Counted from the stretch's first letter, positions 17,438 to 26,580 are shown. The stretch is 40,913 nucleotides of DNA from CALZBJ01 sp945619025 (GCA_945619025.1 CALZBJ010000015.1:1-40913); one strand, 5' to 3'. Notes: generated by a model from the letters alone, not told the origin. Numbers and translations: made by a program.

Positions 17438-17968
17438 GGTACGTGTCGATCTCGATCGTCGAAAAATGATGAAAATAAAAGAGCCTTTTTAGGGCATTAA
17501 TCCCTATAAACGCTCCGCGAATAGTCTTTAATTATATTTAAATGAGAGGGGCATAATGATCAATCTCCCCGATCGTTGCCCTTTTTTCTCTCTATCCCTT
17601 GAGTGTACCAAAAAATGAAAAACTCGGCACGTTAAGAGTTCTATATTTAGCCCTTTTTGAGTGCGATAACAAGTTGATTTTCATTTTGCTTGCCGTTTCC
17701 GTAAAAATGGGTAAACGAGGGGCGCGAAGATGGGCAGATGATTTTTAACAAAAGATGCGATTTCTTATGTTGCAGAGGGTAAAAATTAGGGCTATGATGA
17801 AATCCTTAGCGCTTATAAATCGTTACTTAAAAAAGGTTCAGCACGAGAATGAAAAATACTCTAGAATATAAAGGTTATTTACTGCGACGATGATTTAACT
17901 CATCTCTCATTTTTGGAGAGCTCGTATTTTTTTGAGTTGAATTTATCTACTTTATTCTGGAATTTTTC
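17438..17968. other. Gene-free spacer upstream of the art operon (531 bp)
   Basis: I see no coding region or RNA gene here. It must hold the promoters for the leftward ATPase operon and the rightward artPIQM operon. Small dyads exist (for example TAGGG cattaat CCCTA near 17488), but none is convincing as a known operator, and I could not find a full ArgR-type box. Confidence 0.5.
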
Positions 17969-18694
17969 ATGATACAACTGAACAACATCGATTATGCATA
18001 TGGCAATACCCAAGTGTTGCATAATATTTCGCTTTCTGCTGATCAAGGGGAAGTGGTCGTGTTACTCGGACCAAGTGGAGCGGGAAAAAGCTCGCTACTA
18101 CGCATCTTAAACCTCCTAGAGCAACCTAAAAAAGGCTCGCTATCGATCGCTGGTTTCAATTTTGATTTTGATAAACCGATCTCTGAACAAGAGATTCGCG
18201 CACTTCGTCAAGATGTGGGCATGATCTTCCAGCAATATCACCTTTGGCCTCACAAAACCGTTTTAGATAATCTCATTTATGCGCCGATGAAATTAAAAGG
18301 CATCGACCGTAAAACAGCGATAAATGAAGCGCTCGATGCGCTCTCGAATCTAAAACTTGATGGCTTAGAGAAGCGGTATCCCCTTAAATTATCCGGCGGA
18401 CAGCAACAACGCGTGGCCATTGCCCGTGCATTAATGATGAATCCTGAGGTTCTCTTATTTGACGAACCGACCGCAGCGCTTGACCCTGAAATCACCTCCC
18501 AAGTGGCCTCCATTATCGAAGATCTTGCCAAAACCAACATCACACAAGTGGTGGTGACGCATGATGTCGATTTTGCAAAACGGATCGCAACGTTTGTGGT
18601 GTATTTAGAAGGGGGCGAGATTGTTGAGAAAGGCCGTAATACGATTTTTGAAGCGCCTCAAACTGAGAAATTTAAGCGATATTTATCGCACTAA
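17969..18694 (+). CDS. artP: Arginine-type ABC transporter ATP-binding protein
   Basis: This 241-residue ATPase powers import of a basic amino acid. It shows Walker A (GPSGAGKSS, about residues 34-42), the Q-loop (MIFQQYHLWPH), the signature LSGGQQQRVAIARAL, Walker B (LLFDEPTAALDPE) and the H-loop (VVTHDV). Phrases such as LLGPSGAGKSSLLRILNLLE and PQTEKFKRYLSH at the C-terminus match E. coli ArtP specifically. It is the first gene of four in the order ATPase, binding protein, two permeases, exactly as E. coli artPIQM. Arginine as substrate is inferred from this similarity. Confidence 0.93.
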   Translation: MIQLNNIDYAYGNTQVLHNISLSADQGEVVVLLGPSGAGKSSLLRILNLLEQPKKGSLSIAGFNFDFDKPISEQEIRALRQDVGMIFQQYHLWPHKTVLDNLIYAPMKLKGIDRKTAINEALDALSNLKLDGLEKRYPLKLSGGQQQRVAIARALMMNPEVLLFDEPTAALDPEITSQVASIIEDLAKTNITQVVVTHDVDFAKRIATFVVYLEGGEIVEKGRNTIFEAPQTEKFKRYLSH

Positions 18695-18728
18695 ATCAAC
18701 ATCAATCGACTAAGAGGAGTTGTCAATT

Positions 18729-19466
18729 ATGATGAAGAAAACGTTAGGAGTTCTCGCACTGACTGCAGGATTACTTGCAACACCGGCGATCGCAAAAGAA
18801 CTTAAAATTGGTACAAACCCCGCGTATCCCCCTTTTGAATATAAAGGTGAGAATAATGAGCTACTAGGCTACGACATCGACGTGATGAACGAGCTTTGCG
18901 CCATTATGGAGCGTGAGTGTGTCTATGTAGAACAAAACTTTGATGCGTTAATCCCCAACCTTCGTCTCCGCCGTTTTGACGCGATTATCTCGTCAATGGA
19001 CGTGACCGAAGAGCGTGCAAAACAAGTGGCGTTTTCCGATGCCTATTATCAAAACTACTCAATCTATATCACCACGAAAGATAAAGCGGAAAAATTAAAC
19101 GCGCTTGATGGGGAAAAAATTGGAGTATTAACCGGATCAACGCATCAGCAATATATCCGCGATACCTATCCAAAAGCCACCGTTTCAAGCTATCCACAAT
19201 ATCCCGCTGCGATTAACGACCTCTTAATTGGTCGTGTGAACGTGGTATTTGGTGATGGTGAAGTGGTTTATGATTATGTAAAAGATAATGACAAACTCAC
19301 CGTTCACGGCGAAAAAGTCACAGACGAGAAATACTTTGGTCAAGGGCTTGCAATTGCCGTTCGTCATCGTGATAAAGAGCTTTTAGAAGAGATTAATAAA
19401 GCACTTGAAACGTTCAAAGGAACAGAAAAGTATCAAGAAATTTACAACAAGTGGTTTGATAAATAA
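18729..19466 (+). CDS. artI: Periplasmic arginine-type substrate-binding protein
   Basis: This 245-residue protein captures the substrate in the periplasm for ArtPQM. A signal peptide (MMKKTLGVLALTAGLLATPAIA) is followed by LKIGTNPAYPPFEYKGENNE and by GYDIDVMNELCAIME, the family-3 solute-binding signature, then LIPNLRLRRFDAIISSMDVTEERAKQV and VLTGSTHQQYI. The mature protein is similar to E. coli ArtI and ArtJ; artI is used by operon position. The ATG at 18729 lies 9 nt after AGAGGAG; a TTG directly abutting that motif is rejected. Confidence 0.9.
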   Translation: MMKKTLGVLALTAGLLATPAIAKELKIGTNPAYPPFEYKGENNELLGYDIDVMNELCAIMERECVYVEQNFDALIPNLRLRRFDAIISSMDVTEERAKQVAFSDAYYQNYSIYITTKDKAEKLNALDGEKIGVLTGSTHQQYIRDTYPKATVSSYPQYPAAINDLLIGRVNVVFGDGEVVYDYVKDNDKLTVHGEKVTDEKYFGQGLAIAVRHRDKELLEEINKALETFKGTEKYQEIYNKWFDK

Positions 19467-19490
19467 CCCACCGTTGTGAAGTAACGTAAG

Positions 19491-19511
19491 GAGCGCTCGT
19501 GTTGAGCGCTC
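19491..19511 (+). repeat. Intercistronic hairpin after the binding-protein gene
   Basis: GAGCGCTC at 19491-19498 and again at 19504-19511 form an 8-bp stem with a 5-nt loop, followed by TTCTT. Such hairpins after binding-protein genes often slow 3' exonucleases or partly terminate transcription, giving more binding protein than permease. Confidence 0.65.
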
Positions 19512-19534
19512 TTCTTATGAAGTAGGGAACAGGA

Positions 19535-20269
19535 ATGATCGATTTTTTTACAACAGGGCATTTTGCTGCGATGTTGATAGGGGCGAAAACGACGCTCTAT
19601 TTAGCATTTTCAGCGGTGATTTTAGGATTTTTATTGGCGATGGGCTTTGCATTATTGGAGTTGAGTCGCTTTCGTTTTGTTCGCTGGCCTGTGACATTTA
19701 TAGTCTCCATCATTCGCTCGCTTCCTGAATTAATTGTCATCTTTTTGATCGGTATCGGTATTCCGTATCTCTTCTTAAACTATGAAGATGCGTGGCTTCC
19801 AAGCAAGATGCACGACCTATCAAATGCACTTTTTGGGCATGATTTCGAGTTCTCATTTTTCTGGCTCGGCGTCATTGCACTCTCATTAATTTATGCCTCT
19901 TACGCGTCGCAAACGATTCGTGGAGCGCTCCTTGCCGTGCCGAAACCGCAGTGGCATTCGGGCGCGGTGTTGGGTCTGTCAAAAACATCGACCTTTTTCT
20001 ATATTATTCTCCCTCAAATGTGGCGTCACGCGTTCCCAGGGCTTGGGAATCAGTGGCTCGTCCTATTAAAAGATACGGCGCTTGTGTCGCTGATCGCCAT
20101 TGAAGAGATTATGCAAAAAACCGACTACGCCTTCACCTCAACGGGGGATGGATTTACCTGGTACGGTTTAGCCGCGCTCATCTATTTAGCGATTTCATTG
20201 GTGAGTCAAAAACTTCAAGAAAAGCTCTACAACCGGATGACGGCGTACGAGCGTGAGCCAGCGGTATAA
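19535..20269 (+). CDS. artQ: Arginine-type ABC transporter permease
   Basis: This 244-residue inner-membrane permease has about five helices of the His/Glu/Gln/Arg/opine permease type. The ATPase-contacting EAA-like loop reads RGALLAVPKPQWHSGAVLGLS and then PQMWRHAFPGLGNQWLVLLKDTALVSLI, which matches E. coli ArtQ very closely. AGGGAACAGGA precedes the ATG. Its stop lies 11 nt before artM. Confidence 0.93.
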   Translation: MIDFFTTGHFAAMLIGAKTTLYLAFSAVILGFLLAMGFALLELSRFRFVRWPVTFIVSIIRSLPELIVIFLIGIGIPYLFLNYEDAWLPSKMHDLSNALFGHDFEFSFFWLGVIALSLIYASYASQTIRGALLAVPKPQWHSGAVLGLSKTSTFFYIILPQMWRHAFPGLGNQWLVLLKDTALVSLIAIEEIMQKTDYAFTSTGDGFTWYGLAALIYLAISLVSQKLQEKLYNRMTAYEREPAV

Positions 20270-20280
20270 GGAGAGGGAAT

Positions 20281-20967
20281 ATGTGGGATTGGGAAAGTAT
20301 TATCACCTCGTTTAAAGAGATGATTGTGGTCGGGGTGCCAACGAGTCTTATTTTAACGGTGTCGGCACTTATTTTAGGATTTGTATTAGCGATTTTAATC
20401 ACCGTGATGCGCTCACTGTGGGAAGGAAAAATCGCAGGCCGCATAGCCGAGATGTTTGTCATCTTCTTTACCGGAACGCCGCTCCTTGTGCAGATGTTCC
20501 TTATCTATTATGGCCCGGGGCAATTTGAGTGGGTCAAAAGCACCTTTTTATGGGCCGCTTTTGGCAATGCGTGGTTCTGCGGGATTTTAGCCCTTGCGCT
20601 CAATTCGGCCGCCTATAGCAGTCAGCTTTTCTATGGCGCCCTTAAAAATATCTCCCAAGAGCAATGGAACTCCTGTTTAGCCCTTGGAATGAATAAGCGC
20701 GAAGCGTTTAGACCGCTCTTTTCGCTCGCACTCCGCCGCGCACTTCCAAGCTACTCCAACGAGATTGTCCTTGTCTTTAAAAGTACCTCACTTGTCTCAG
20801 TGATCGCGCTCTTAGACATTATGGGCGTTGCAAGAGAATGGGCAGGGCGCACCTACGATCAGCTCACCTACTTCTTAGTCGCCGCGGTGATCTATCTTGC
20901 CATTAACGGCGTTTTAATTGCGGTAGCGAAAACCATCGAATCAAAAGCGCTTGCGTTTGAGAAGTAA
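20281..20967 (+). CDS. artM: Arginine-type ABC transporter permease
   Basis: This 228-residue second permease pairs with ArtQ. Characteristic segments are FFTGTPLLVQMFLIYYGPGQF, ALNSAAYSSQLFYGA, the EAA loop NISQEQWNSCLALGMNKREAF and SYSNEIVLVFKSTSLVSVIAL, all close to E. coli ArtM, as is the end IESKALAFEK. GGAGAGG lies 5 nt before the ATG. It is the last gene of the operon; I see no clear terminator before the tRNA gene. Confidence 0.93.
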   Translation: MWDWESIITSFKEMIVVGVPTSLILTVSALILGFVLAILITVMRSLWEGKIAGRIAEMFVIFFTGTPLLVQMFLIYYGPGQFEWVKSTFLWAAFGNAWFCGILALALNSAAYSSQLFYGALKNISQEQWNSCLALGMNKREAFRPLFSLALRRALPSYSNEIVLVFKSTSLVSVIALLDIMGVAREWAGRTYDQLTYFLVAAVIYLAINGVLIAVAKTIESKALAFEK

Positions 20968-21064
20968 TCATAGAATAGAGCGGATTAAATCAACAAAAAG
21001 CGCATTTGCCTCTTTTTTGCCCTTTACATTTTTTCGATCTCTATTATAATACTTACCTGTTGAA

Positions 21065-21155
21065 GGAAAAGTGGCCGAGCGGCTGAAGGCGCACCCCTGC
21101 TAAGGGTGTATACGTTAATAGCGTATCGAGGGTTCGAATCCCTCCTTTTCCGCCA
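21065..21155 (+). tRNA. tRNA-Ser(GCU), CCA encoded
   Basis: The acceptor stem GGAAAAG pairs with CTTTTCC, and the anticodon arm is CACCC CTGCTAA GGGTG with anticodon GCU. A long variable arm (TATACGTTAATAGCGTA) is typical of class II tRNAs, and the T arm is GAGGG TTCGAAT CCCTC. Discriminator G and an encoded CCA (21153-21155) end the gene. It reads AGC and AGU codons. A terminator follows immediately. Confidence 0.97.
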
Positions 21156-21471
21156 GACGCGAAAGCCCTGACTGATTAAGTCGGGGCTTTTTCATGTCTA
21201 GAGAAATATTTTACCCTCTAGGTTACCCTGTAAGCTCTTTGCGACTCAAGCCAAGGAGCATCTAGAAACTATTGATGTTCAATTAGAGATGTTTATTAAG
21301 GCATACGGCGGCAAAAGGGGATTACTTTTCGATTTGTTGGTAAGTTTGTTGGTAAAGCCATAGTTTTATAACTCATTTTACTGAGGTTATTAATGGTTTA
21401 TGCCTAAAGATTTGAATCAATCCTCCTCCACCAGATGCGAACGCCCTGACTCATTAAGTCGGGGCTTTTTT
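21131..21471 (+). repeat. Direct repeats of the tRNA-Ser 3' end plus terminator (att-like)
   Basis: Bases 21131-21193 (T arm, acceptor 3' side, CCA and terminator) are repeated ungapped at 21409-21471, with 52 of 63 positions identical by my count. The second copy retains CCACCAGA and an intact terminator, but its T stem no longer pairs and no other tRNA arms precede it. This is what an attachment-site duplication looks like after an element that used tRNA-Ser has largely decayed; a decayed second tRNA gene is the alternative. Confidence 0.6.
21163..21192 (+). terminator. tRNA-Ser terminator
   Basis: AGCCCTGACT and AGTCGGGGCT form a 10-bp stem with one G-U pair, followed by a T run. Confidence 0.9.
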
Positions 21472-21621
21472 GTTGTGTCGAAAATAGTTGCCATAGAATT
21501 AACAATAAATAGCTGATGACAAAATATATCTAGCAATTTTGATTTTTTCAAAAAAAGTTTTTTTATTGGGGTTTGGTGTTGTTGATAATTACTATTCTAA
21601 TCGAAATTCAGAGGAAAAATA
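21194..21621. other. Gene-free interval with possible element remnant
   Basis: Apart from the second att-like copy and its terminator I see no intact gene. A short open stretch (about 21232-21362) reads ATQAKEHLETIDVQLEMFIK then AYGGKRG and looks more coding than random, so it may be the tail of a broken gene of the lost element. From about 21500 the sequence is AT-rich and holds the promoter of the small gene at 21622. Confidence 0.4.
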
Positions 21622-21822
21622 ATGAGTAAAAATATAAGTATTATAGTGCTCATACTTTTGGGCTCACTGGTTTTTGCCAATGGTGAGCCATTTGATGTTA
21701 CAGAGAGGAAGGAAGTGGGTTTCCTTGAAAACAGATGTGAAGAACGATCAGAATTAATGGTTTGTAAGAAAATATTACTCAGTGACAATGATGATTATTC
21801 ATTTATCTGGTGTCAAGAGTAG
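21622..21822 (+). CDS. Small exported protein of unknown function (66 residues)
   Basis: A signal peptide (MSKNISIIVLILLGSLVFA) precedes a mature part of about 47 charged residues with three Cys (ENRCEERSELMVCKKILL and FIWCQE). AGAGGA lies about 8 nt before the ATG. I do not recognise it. It sits between the tRNA-linked junction and cas1, so it is probably accessory DNA unrelated to CRISPR. Confidence 0.6.
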   Translation: MSKNISIIVLILLGSLVFANGEPFDVTERKEVGFLENRCEERSELMVCKKILLSDNDDYSFIWCQE

Positions 21823-21998
21823 AAATTGCTGCGTGTACAGATCTTACAATCATTTTAACCAGTCCAAAATAAATGAAAGGAAGGAAAAATTGTCTAAATT
21901 TTTGATTTATTCGATAATGAAACATCAATAGACATTTTTTACGATGGGGCTCAACCTGTTTTTAGGTATCCCATTAAAAATAAAGATAGACGTTCATT
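21823..21998 (+). pseudogene. Possible coding remnant before cas1
   Basis: After a stop at 21895-21897 one frame reads FDLFDNETSIDIFYDGAQPV and then FRYPIKNKDRR up to the cas1 start, in a frame different from cas1. The composition looks like real protein, but there is no start codon or full length, so it may be the end of a truncated gene. The cas1 promoter must also lie here or upstream. Confidence 0.3.
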
Positions 21999-22988
21999 AT
22001 GCGAAAGACTCCCTATTTTGATAGCTCAGACCTCTCCACCATTCTCCACTCGAAGCGAGCGAACCTCTACTACTTGGAATATTGCCGAGTACTCGTTAAT
22101 GGTGGCCGCGTTGAATATGTGACAAATGTGGGGAAAGAATCGCTCTACTTTAATATCCCAATTGCCAATACCACCTGTCTTTTACTCGGTATTGGAACAT
22201 CGATTACTCATGCTGCGGTAAGAGACTTATCAAAAGCAGGAGTCATGATCGGTTTTGCGGGTAATGGTGGAACGCCTCTATTATCAGGAACTGAGCCTGA
22301 GATCGGCTGTGATTTCTTCTCGCCACAATCTGAATATCGCCCAACTGAGTATTTACAAAAATGGTGCGGATTTTGGTTTGATGATGCAAAACGATTGCTC
22401 GCTGCCAAGTTTTTACAAAAGGCGCGTTTGCAATTTACGCTGAAATGTTGGCATCGGCATGATTGGTCTTTTGAGATTGGGGATTTGGAGTCGGCAGTTG
22501 AAGCTTATAATGATGAAATTGACGCAGCCCCAAATACGCAAGCGCTTTTATTAACAGAAGGGCGTCTAACAAAGCGTCTCTATCATTTAGCCAATAAAGC
22601 AACGCTGAATCATGAAGGTTTTAGAAGAGATTCCACAGATGGTGATTATCGTAAGAAAGACCCGACAAATCGATTTCTTGATCATGGCAATTATCTTGCT
22701 TATGGGCTCGGTGCGACAGCGACATGGGTTTTGGGACTTCCGCATGGATTATCGATCTTGCATGGTAAAACTCGCCGAGGGGGCTTAGTATTTGATGCGG
22801 CCGATATTATTAAAGATGGTCTTGTATTACCGATGGCATTTATCTCGGCATTAGAGGGGGATAATGAACGAATGTTTAGAGAACGGGTTATTGCGGAGTT
22901 TCGTCAATATGAAGCGCTCGATATGATCTTTGATACCTTAAAGGCGATCTCAGAGTTGGATTTTGATAGGAAGCATTCAGAGGAGTAA
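21999..22988 (+). CDS. cas1: CRISPR adaptation endonuclease Cas1, type I-F
   Basis: Cas1 integrates new spacers as a complex with the Cas2 part of Cas2-3. The 329-residue protein matches type I-F Cas1: LSTILHSKRANLYYLEYCRVLVNGG, NIPIANTTCLLLGIGTSITHAAV, QSEYRPTEYLQKWCGFWFD and the metal-binding region NRFLDHGNYLAYGLGATATW and LPHGLSILHGKTRRGGLVFD. The catalytic Glu (TEGRLTKRL), His (LPHGLSILHGK) and Asp (VFDAAD) are present. The start ATG at 21999 has only a weak ribosome-binding site. It is followed by cas2-3 after 7 nt, as in other I-F loci. Confidence 0.97.
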   Translation: MRKTPYFDSSDLSTILHSKRANLYYLEYCRVLVNGGRVEYVTNVGKESLYFNIPIANTTCLLLGIGTSITHAAVRDLSKAGVMIGFAGNGGTPLLSGTEPEIGCDFFSPQSEYRPTEYLQKWCGFWFDDAKRLLAAKFLQKARLQFTLKCWHRHDWSFEIGDLESAVEAYNDEIDAAPNTQALLLTEGRLTKRLYHLANKATLNHEGFRRDSTDGDYRKKDPTNRFLDHGNYLAYGLGATATWVLGLPHGLSILHGKTRRGGLVFDAADIIKDGLVLPMAFISALEGDNERMFRERVIAEFRQYEALDMIFDTLKAISELDFDRKHSEE

Positions 22989-22995
22989 TGATTTA

Positions 22996-25900
22996 ATGAA
23001 TATTATTTTAGTCTCCGAATGTACAAAGAAAGCGTTAACAGAAACACGGCGGGTTTTAGACCAGTTTGCTGAACGCACCGGGCAGCGAACCTGGCAGACG
23101 GCGATTACAATGGAGGGTGTGAAGACAATCCATTATCTTCTTCGGAAAACAGCAAGGCGAAATACAGCCGTTGCTTGCTTTTGGGTGCGTGGCAAGAATC
23201 GCACCGAATTAATGTGGACGGTAGGGAAGCGGGGTATTTTTGATGAGAATGGGCGCGTGCCGACAAATCGAACGATGCGCAATGTCAATCCTAGTAGTGA
23301 GGAGAATCATTGGTCTGATGGACGTATTATCCAGATTTTAGCAACCTTATCCGCCTTGTTTCACGATCTTGGTAAGGCAAATGAAGCCTTTCAAGAGAAA
23401 CTTCTAACGAACTTAGAGGGTAAACGGGCAGAAGCGGATATCTATCGTCATGAGTGGATCTCCTGTCAACTATTTTTATTAATGGTAGAGGGATGTGAAG
23501 ATAACGAGGCTGTTTTTAATCGGCTACAAACTTTTGAAGAGTATCAAGAAGCGAACCCGGATTGGTTTCATCGACTTGAAGACTTGAAAGATATTGAGAA
23601 GCGATCCCCGAAAATAGGAGCTAAGCCTTCAGTTGTTAAAATCATATCTTGGTTAATCTCAACGCATCATCGAATGCCACCTATTAATAAGTACTTTTTT
23701 AAAAAAGCTGAGATTACTCAATTCCAAAACCTAAAAGTAACTCCCAAAGAGATCACAAGTCTATCCTATCAGGCATATTTTCAACGGTTTTTTACCGCTT
23801 ATGATGGTTGGGTTCAGCAAAGTTGGTCGGAACACCCTCAAGTTGAGGATTTTTGGCGATTGAAATCCGTCATCACATTAAACCCTAAGTGGTTACAGTC
23901 TGTAAAAAGATGGGCAAAGTTAGGAGAAAGTCATCTTGCTTCTATGACAGATATAGAGACAAACCCACTGATTTATTATCTAGCTCGCACCTCTTTAATG
24001 GTTGGCGATCATGAATACTCAAGTTTTAGTATTGAGCAATCGAATCAATTGATTAAGCCCGTGGTTTCGGTTAGTGAAATGTCAGGAAGTGAGTTGCGGC
24101 GATCCAGTGCTTTACTTGCAAATACGGTGCGTTATGAAAATATTCCCAAGCAGTCATTGGATCAACACCTTTTAGGAGTGGCTGATATCACAGCAAAATT
24201 TTCGTATTGGCTCCCTTTTTTTAAAGAGATGGCACCATCGATTACTGAGCATAAACCTTTTGCAAGATTAACAAAAATTGATCAGTTTAAGTGGCAAAAT
24301 GATGCCCTTCTTTTAGCGCAATCGTTACAGCCAGATGCCAATGATAATGGTTTCTTTGGTGTAAATTTGGCTTCTACAGGTAAAGGTAAAACGTTGGCGA
24401 ATGCTAAAATTATGTATGCCCTAAGAGATGAGGCGTTGGGATGTCGAATGACTATTGCGCTTGGACTTCGGACTCTGACACTTCAAACCGGTGAGAAATT
24501 ACAGCAAGATTTGACGTTAACTGAAGATCTATTGGCGATATTAGTCGGTGGAAAAGCCCAAAGAAAACTCTTTGAAATGAGTGTTGAGGAGGTCACAAAT
24601 AATGAAAAAGCGAAGGCAGAAATCTTGAATGAAGAATTGGCAAGTTATGGATCAGAATCTTCAAAGATGCTGTTAGAAGAGGAGGTTTATTTTAGTGACA
24701 ATGAGGATTATTTGGATCAATTTTCTGTATTAATCAGTGATCTAAAGAGCAAGCAACTTTTGAATGCACCGATTGTTACTTGCACTATCGATCATCTCAT
24801 GAATGTAACGGAATCTATGCGAGGAGGTCGTTATATCCCACCTCTGTTAAGGTTATTGACGAGTGATCTTGTATTGGATGAGCCAGATGATTTTTCACAA
24901 GAGGATTTACCCGCATTAGCGAGACTAGTCTATATGTCGGGCCTTTTAGGTGGGAAGGTACTTTTATCTTCGGCGACCATGCCTCCTGATTTTATCGCAG
25001 GACTGTTTGAAGCCTATCAAAGTGGCCGAACTGTTTGGCAGCGATCACATAAAAAAGCACTATCCATGAATGACAAAGCGAAAATAGTTGTGGGTTGGTT
25101 TGATGAGTTTAGTGTTAAAGGGCAAGCGGCTGAAAGCCTTGTTGAATTTGAAGAGGCGCACCAAGCCTTTATTGATAAGAGAGTTCTAGCATTATCAGAG
25201 ATTCCTGTGAAGCATCGTGCCAAGATACTTCCTTATCCATCAGAGCCATTGCAAAAGAAGGCGGTATTTCATTGGCTAGCGGATCACTGTTTGAAAGAAG
25301 CGATGGAGCTTCATGATCACTACCATACTTCTTTCGATAGATCAGATGTCTCGAAGTTTGCTTCATATACGCAACAAACAGCTCAAAAGGGTAAAGAGAA
25401 GTTAGAATCAGTTCATGTACCGGATCAATATCATATTAGTATGGGGTTAATTCGGATTGCGAATATCAAAAATATTATCAAATTAGCAGAGGCGATCTAT
25501 GAATCTAATGTTGTCAATGAATCTTATCAAATACATTTAACGATTTATCATTCACGGCAAGTATTGTTACTTCGTAATGAGTTAGAAAAACGTCTAGATC
25601 GGGCTTTAAATCGAAAATCACCGCAGGCGTTAATCGCTCATTCAGAAATTCATGAAGTGATTGAGGGGAGTCCAGCTCAAAACCATATCTTTATTGTATT
25701 AGGCTCTCCGGTCACCGAAGTTGGACGGGATCATGATTATGATTGGGCAATTGTTGAGCCTTCGTCTCAAAGATCCATTATTCAATTAGCGGGTAGGGTG
25801 TGGAGACATCGGGATTTAACGTTAAAAGCATATCCCAATATTGTTTTATTACCCGCGCCGATTAATGTGTTATCAGATCCAGAAATTGACGTTGCTTATT

Positions 25901-26550
25901 GTTTTCCAGGCTATGAAAAATCACCTAGTTTTGTATTAAAAACGCATCGATTAGAGGCGTTGATGGAGTCCGCGGAATATGAGAATATTAATGCAACATC
26001 TAGAATTTGTGCGCCTGATCAGATCTTGCTAGAGGATGGTAAGTATACACGCTTGCGAGATTTAGAACATGGGATTATGAAAGCACATTTTAATCCTGAT
26101 GATGGAAGCGTGAATTTTGTGAATTGTTTTTGGCGGGGGGAGTTAGCACATCATCTTACGGTTCATCAACGGATTATCTCACCTTTTAGAAAAAAGAAGG
26201 AGGGCGATACGGGGTCAGAATTGTTTTATATTAAGCTTGATGAAGATAGCCCGCAGAGAATGCCACTGACTATTCGCTCTGTCGAGGCGGCAAGGATGGA
26301 TTTACATTCAAGATCGGGGGAAGCTAATGAACGAATTCGTATTCTAGATTTTCCGTTTGTACGCAATCCGCATATAGATCCTTGGTTAGCCTTTGATTTT
26401 GAGGAGACGATTAACGCTTTTCATAAAAAACTTAAGGGAAAAGATATTGAAGCTACTGCGATGAACTATGCCCAAATAGAGCTTGAGATGGAATCATATG
26501 GTAATGCTAAAGAGTGGGTTTATCATCCTTATTGTGGTTTTTGGGAATAG
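22996..26550 (+). CDS. cas3: Cas2-Cas3 fusion nuclease-helicase, type I-F
   Basis: This 1184-residue fusion is a hallmark of type I-F. Residues 1-95 are Cas2-like (MNIILVSECTKKALTETRRV). The HD nuclease starts with HDLGK at residues 123-127. The superfamily 2 helicase has Walker A GKGKT at 462-466, a DEPDD box at 628-632, the SAT motif (LLSSATMPPDF) and a final QLAGRVWRHR. It unwinds and degrades targets marked by the Csy complex, and with Cas1 it acquires spacers. I chose ATG 22996, which begins with the conserved MNIILVSECTK; GAGGAG lies upstream, overlapping the end of cas1. No frame disruption is seen. Confidence 0.97.
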   Translation: MNIILVSECTKKALTETRRVLDQFAERTGQRTWQTAITMEGVKTIHYLLRKTARRNTAVACFWVRGKNRTELMWTVGKRGIFDENGRVPTNRTMRNVNPSSEENHWSDGRIIQILATLSALFHDLGKANEAFQEKLLTNLEGKRAEADIYRHEWISCQLFLLMVEGCEDNEAVFNRLQTFEEYQEANPDWFHRLEDLKDIEKRSPKIGAKPSVVKIISWLISTHHRMPPINKYFFKKAEITQFQNLKVTPKEITSLSYQAYFQRFFTAYDGWVQQSWSEHPQVEDFWRLKSVITLNPKWLQSVKRWAKLGESHLASMTDIETNPLIYYLARTSLMVGDHEYSSFSIEQSNQLIKPVVSVSEMSGSELRRSSALLANTVRYENIPKQSLDQHLLGVADITAKFSYWLPFFKEMAPSITEHKPFARLTKIDQFKWQNDALLLAQSLQPDANDNGFFGVNLASTGKGKTLANAKIMYALRDEALGCRMTIALGLRTLTLQTGEKLQQDLTLTEDLLAILVGGKAQRKLFEMSVEEVTNNEKAKAEILNEELASYGSESSKMLLEEEVYFSDNEDYLDQFSVLISDLKSKQLLNAPIVTCTIDHLMNVTESMRGGRYIPPLLRLLTSDLVLDEPDDFSQEDLPALARLVYMSGLLGGKVLLSSATMPPDFIAGLFEAYQSGRTVWQRSHKKALSMNDKAKIVVGWFDEFSVKGQAAESLVEFEEAHQAFIDKRVLALSEIPVKHRAKILPYPSEPLQKKAVFHWLADHCLKEAMELHDHYHTSFDRSDVSKFASYTQQTAQKGKEKLESVHVPDQYHISMGLIRIANIKNIIKLAEAIYESNVVNESYQIHLTIYHSRQVLLLRNELEKRLDRALNRKSPQALIAHSEIHEVIEGSPAQNHIFIVLGSPVTEVGRDHDYDWAIVEPSSQRSIIQLAGRVWRHRDLTLKAYPNIVLLPAPINVLSDPEIDVAYCFPGYEKSPSFVLKTHRLEALMESAEYENINATSRICAPDQILLEDGKYTRLRDLEHGIMKAHFNPDDGSVNFVNCFWRGELAHHLTVHQRIISPFRKKKEGDTGSELFYIKLDEDSPQRMPLTIRSVEAARMDLHSRSGEANERIRILDFPFVRNPHIDPWLAFDFEETINAFHKKLKGKDIEATAMNYAQIELEMESYGNAKEWVYHPYCGFWE

Positions 26551-26568
26551 AATGAGTAGTTTTATGAT
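26541..26568 (+). promoter_or_regulatory. Predicted promoter of the mini-CRISPR RNA
   Basis: TTGGGA (26541-26546) and TATGAT (26563-26568) form a -35/-10 pair with a 16-bp spacer. Transcription would start near 26575, a few bases before the first degenerate repeat. The -35 overlaps the end of cas3. Confidence 0.5.
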
Positions 26569-26580
26569 AGAATTATGCAT

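Noticed and set aside
21409..21445. Second functional tRNA gene
   Set aside because: Only a T-arm-like and CCA-like end is present; the T stem does not pair and no acceptor, D or anticodon arm precedes it.
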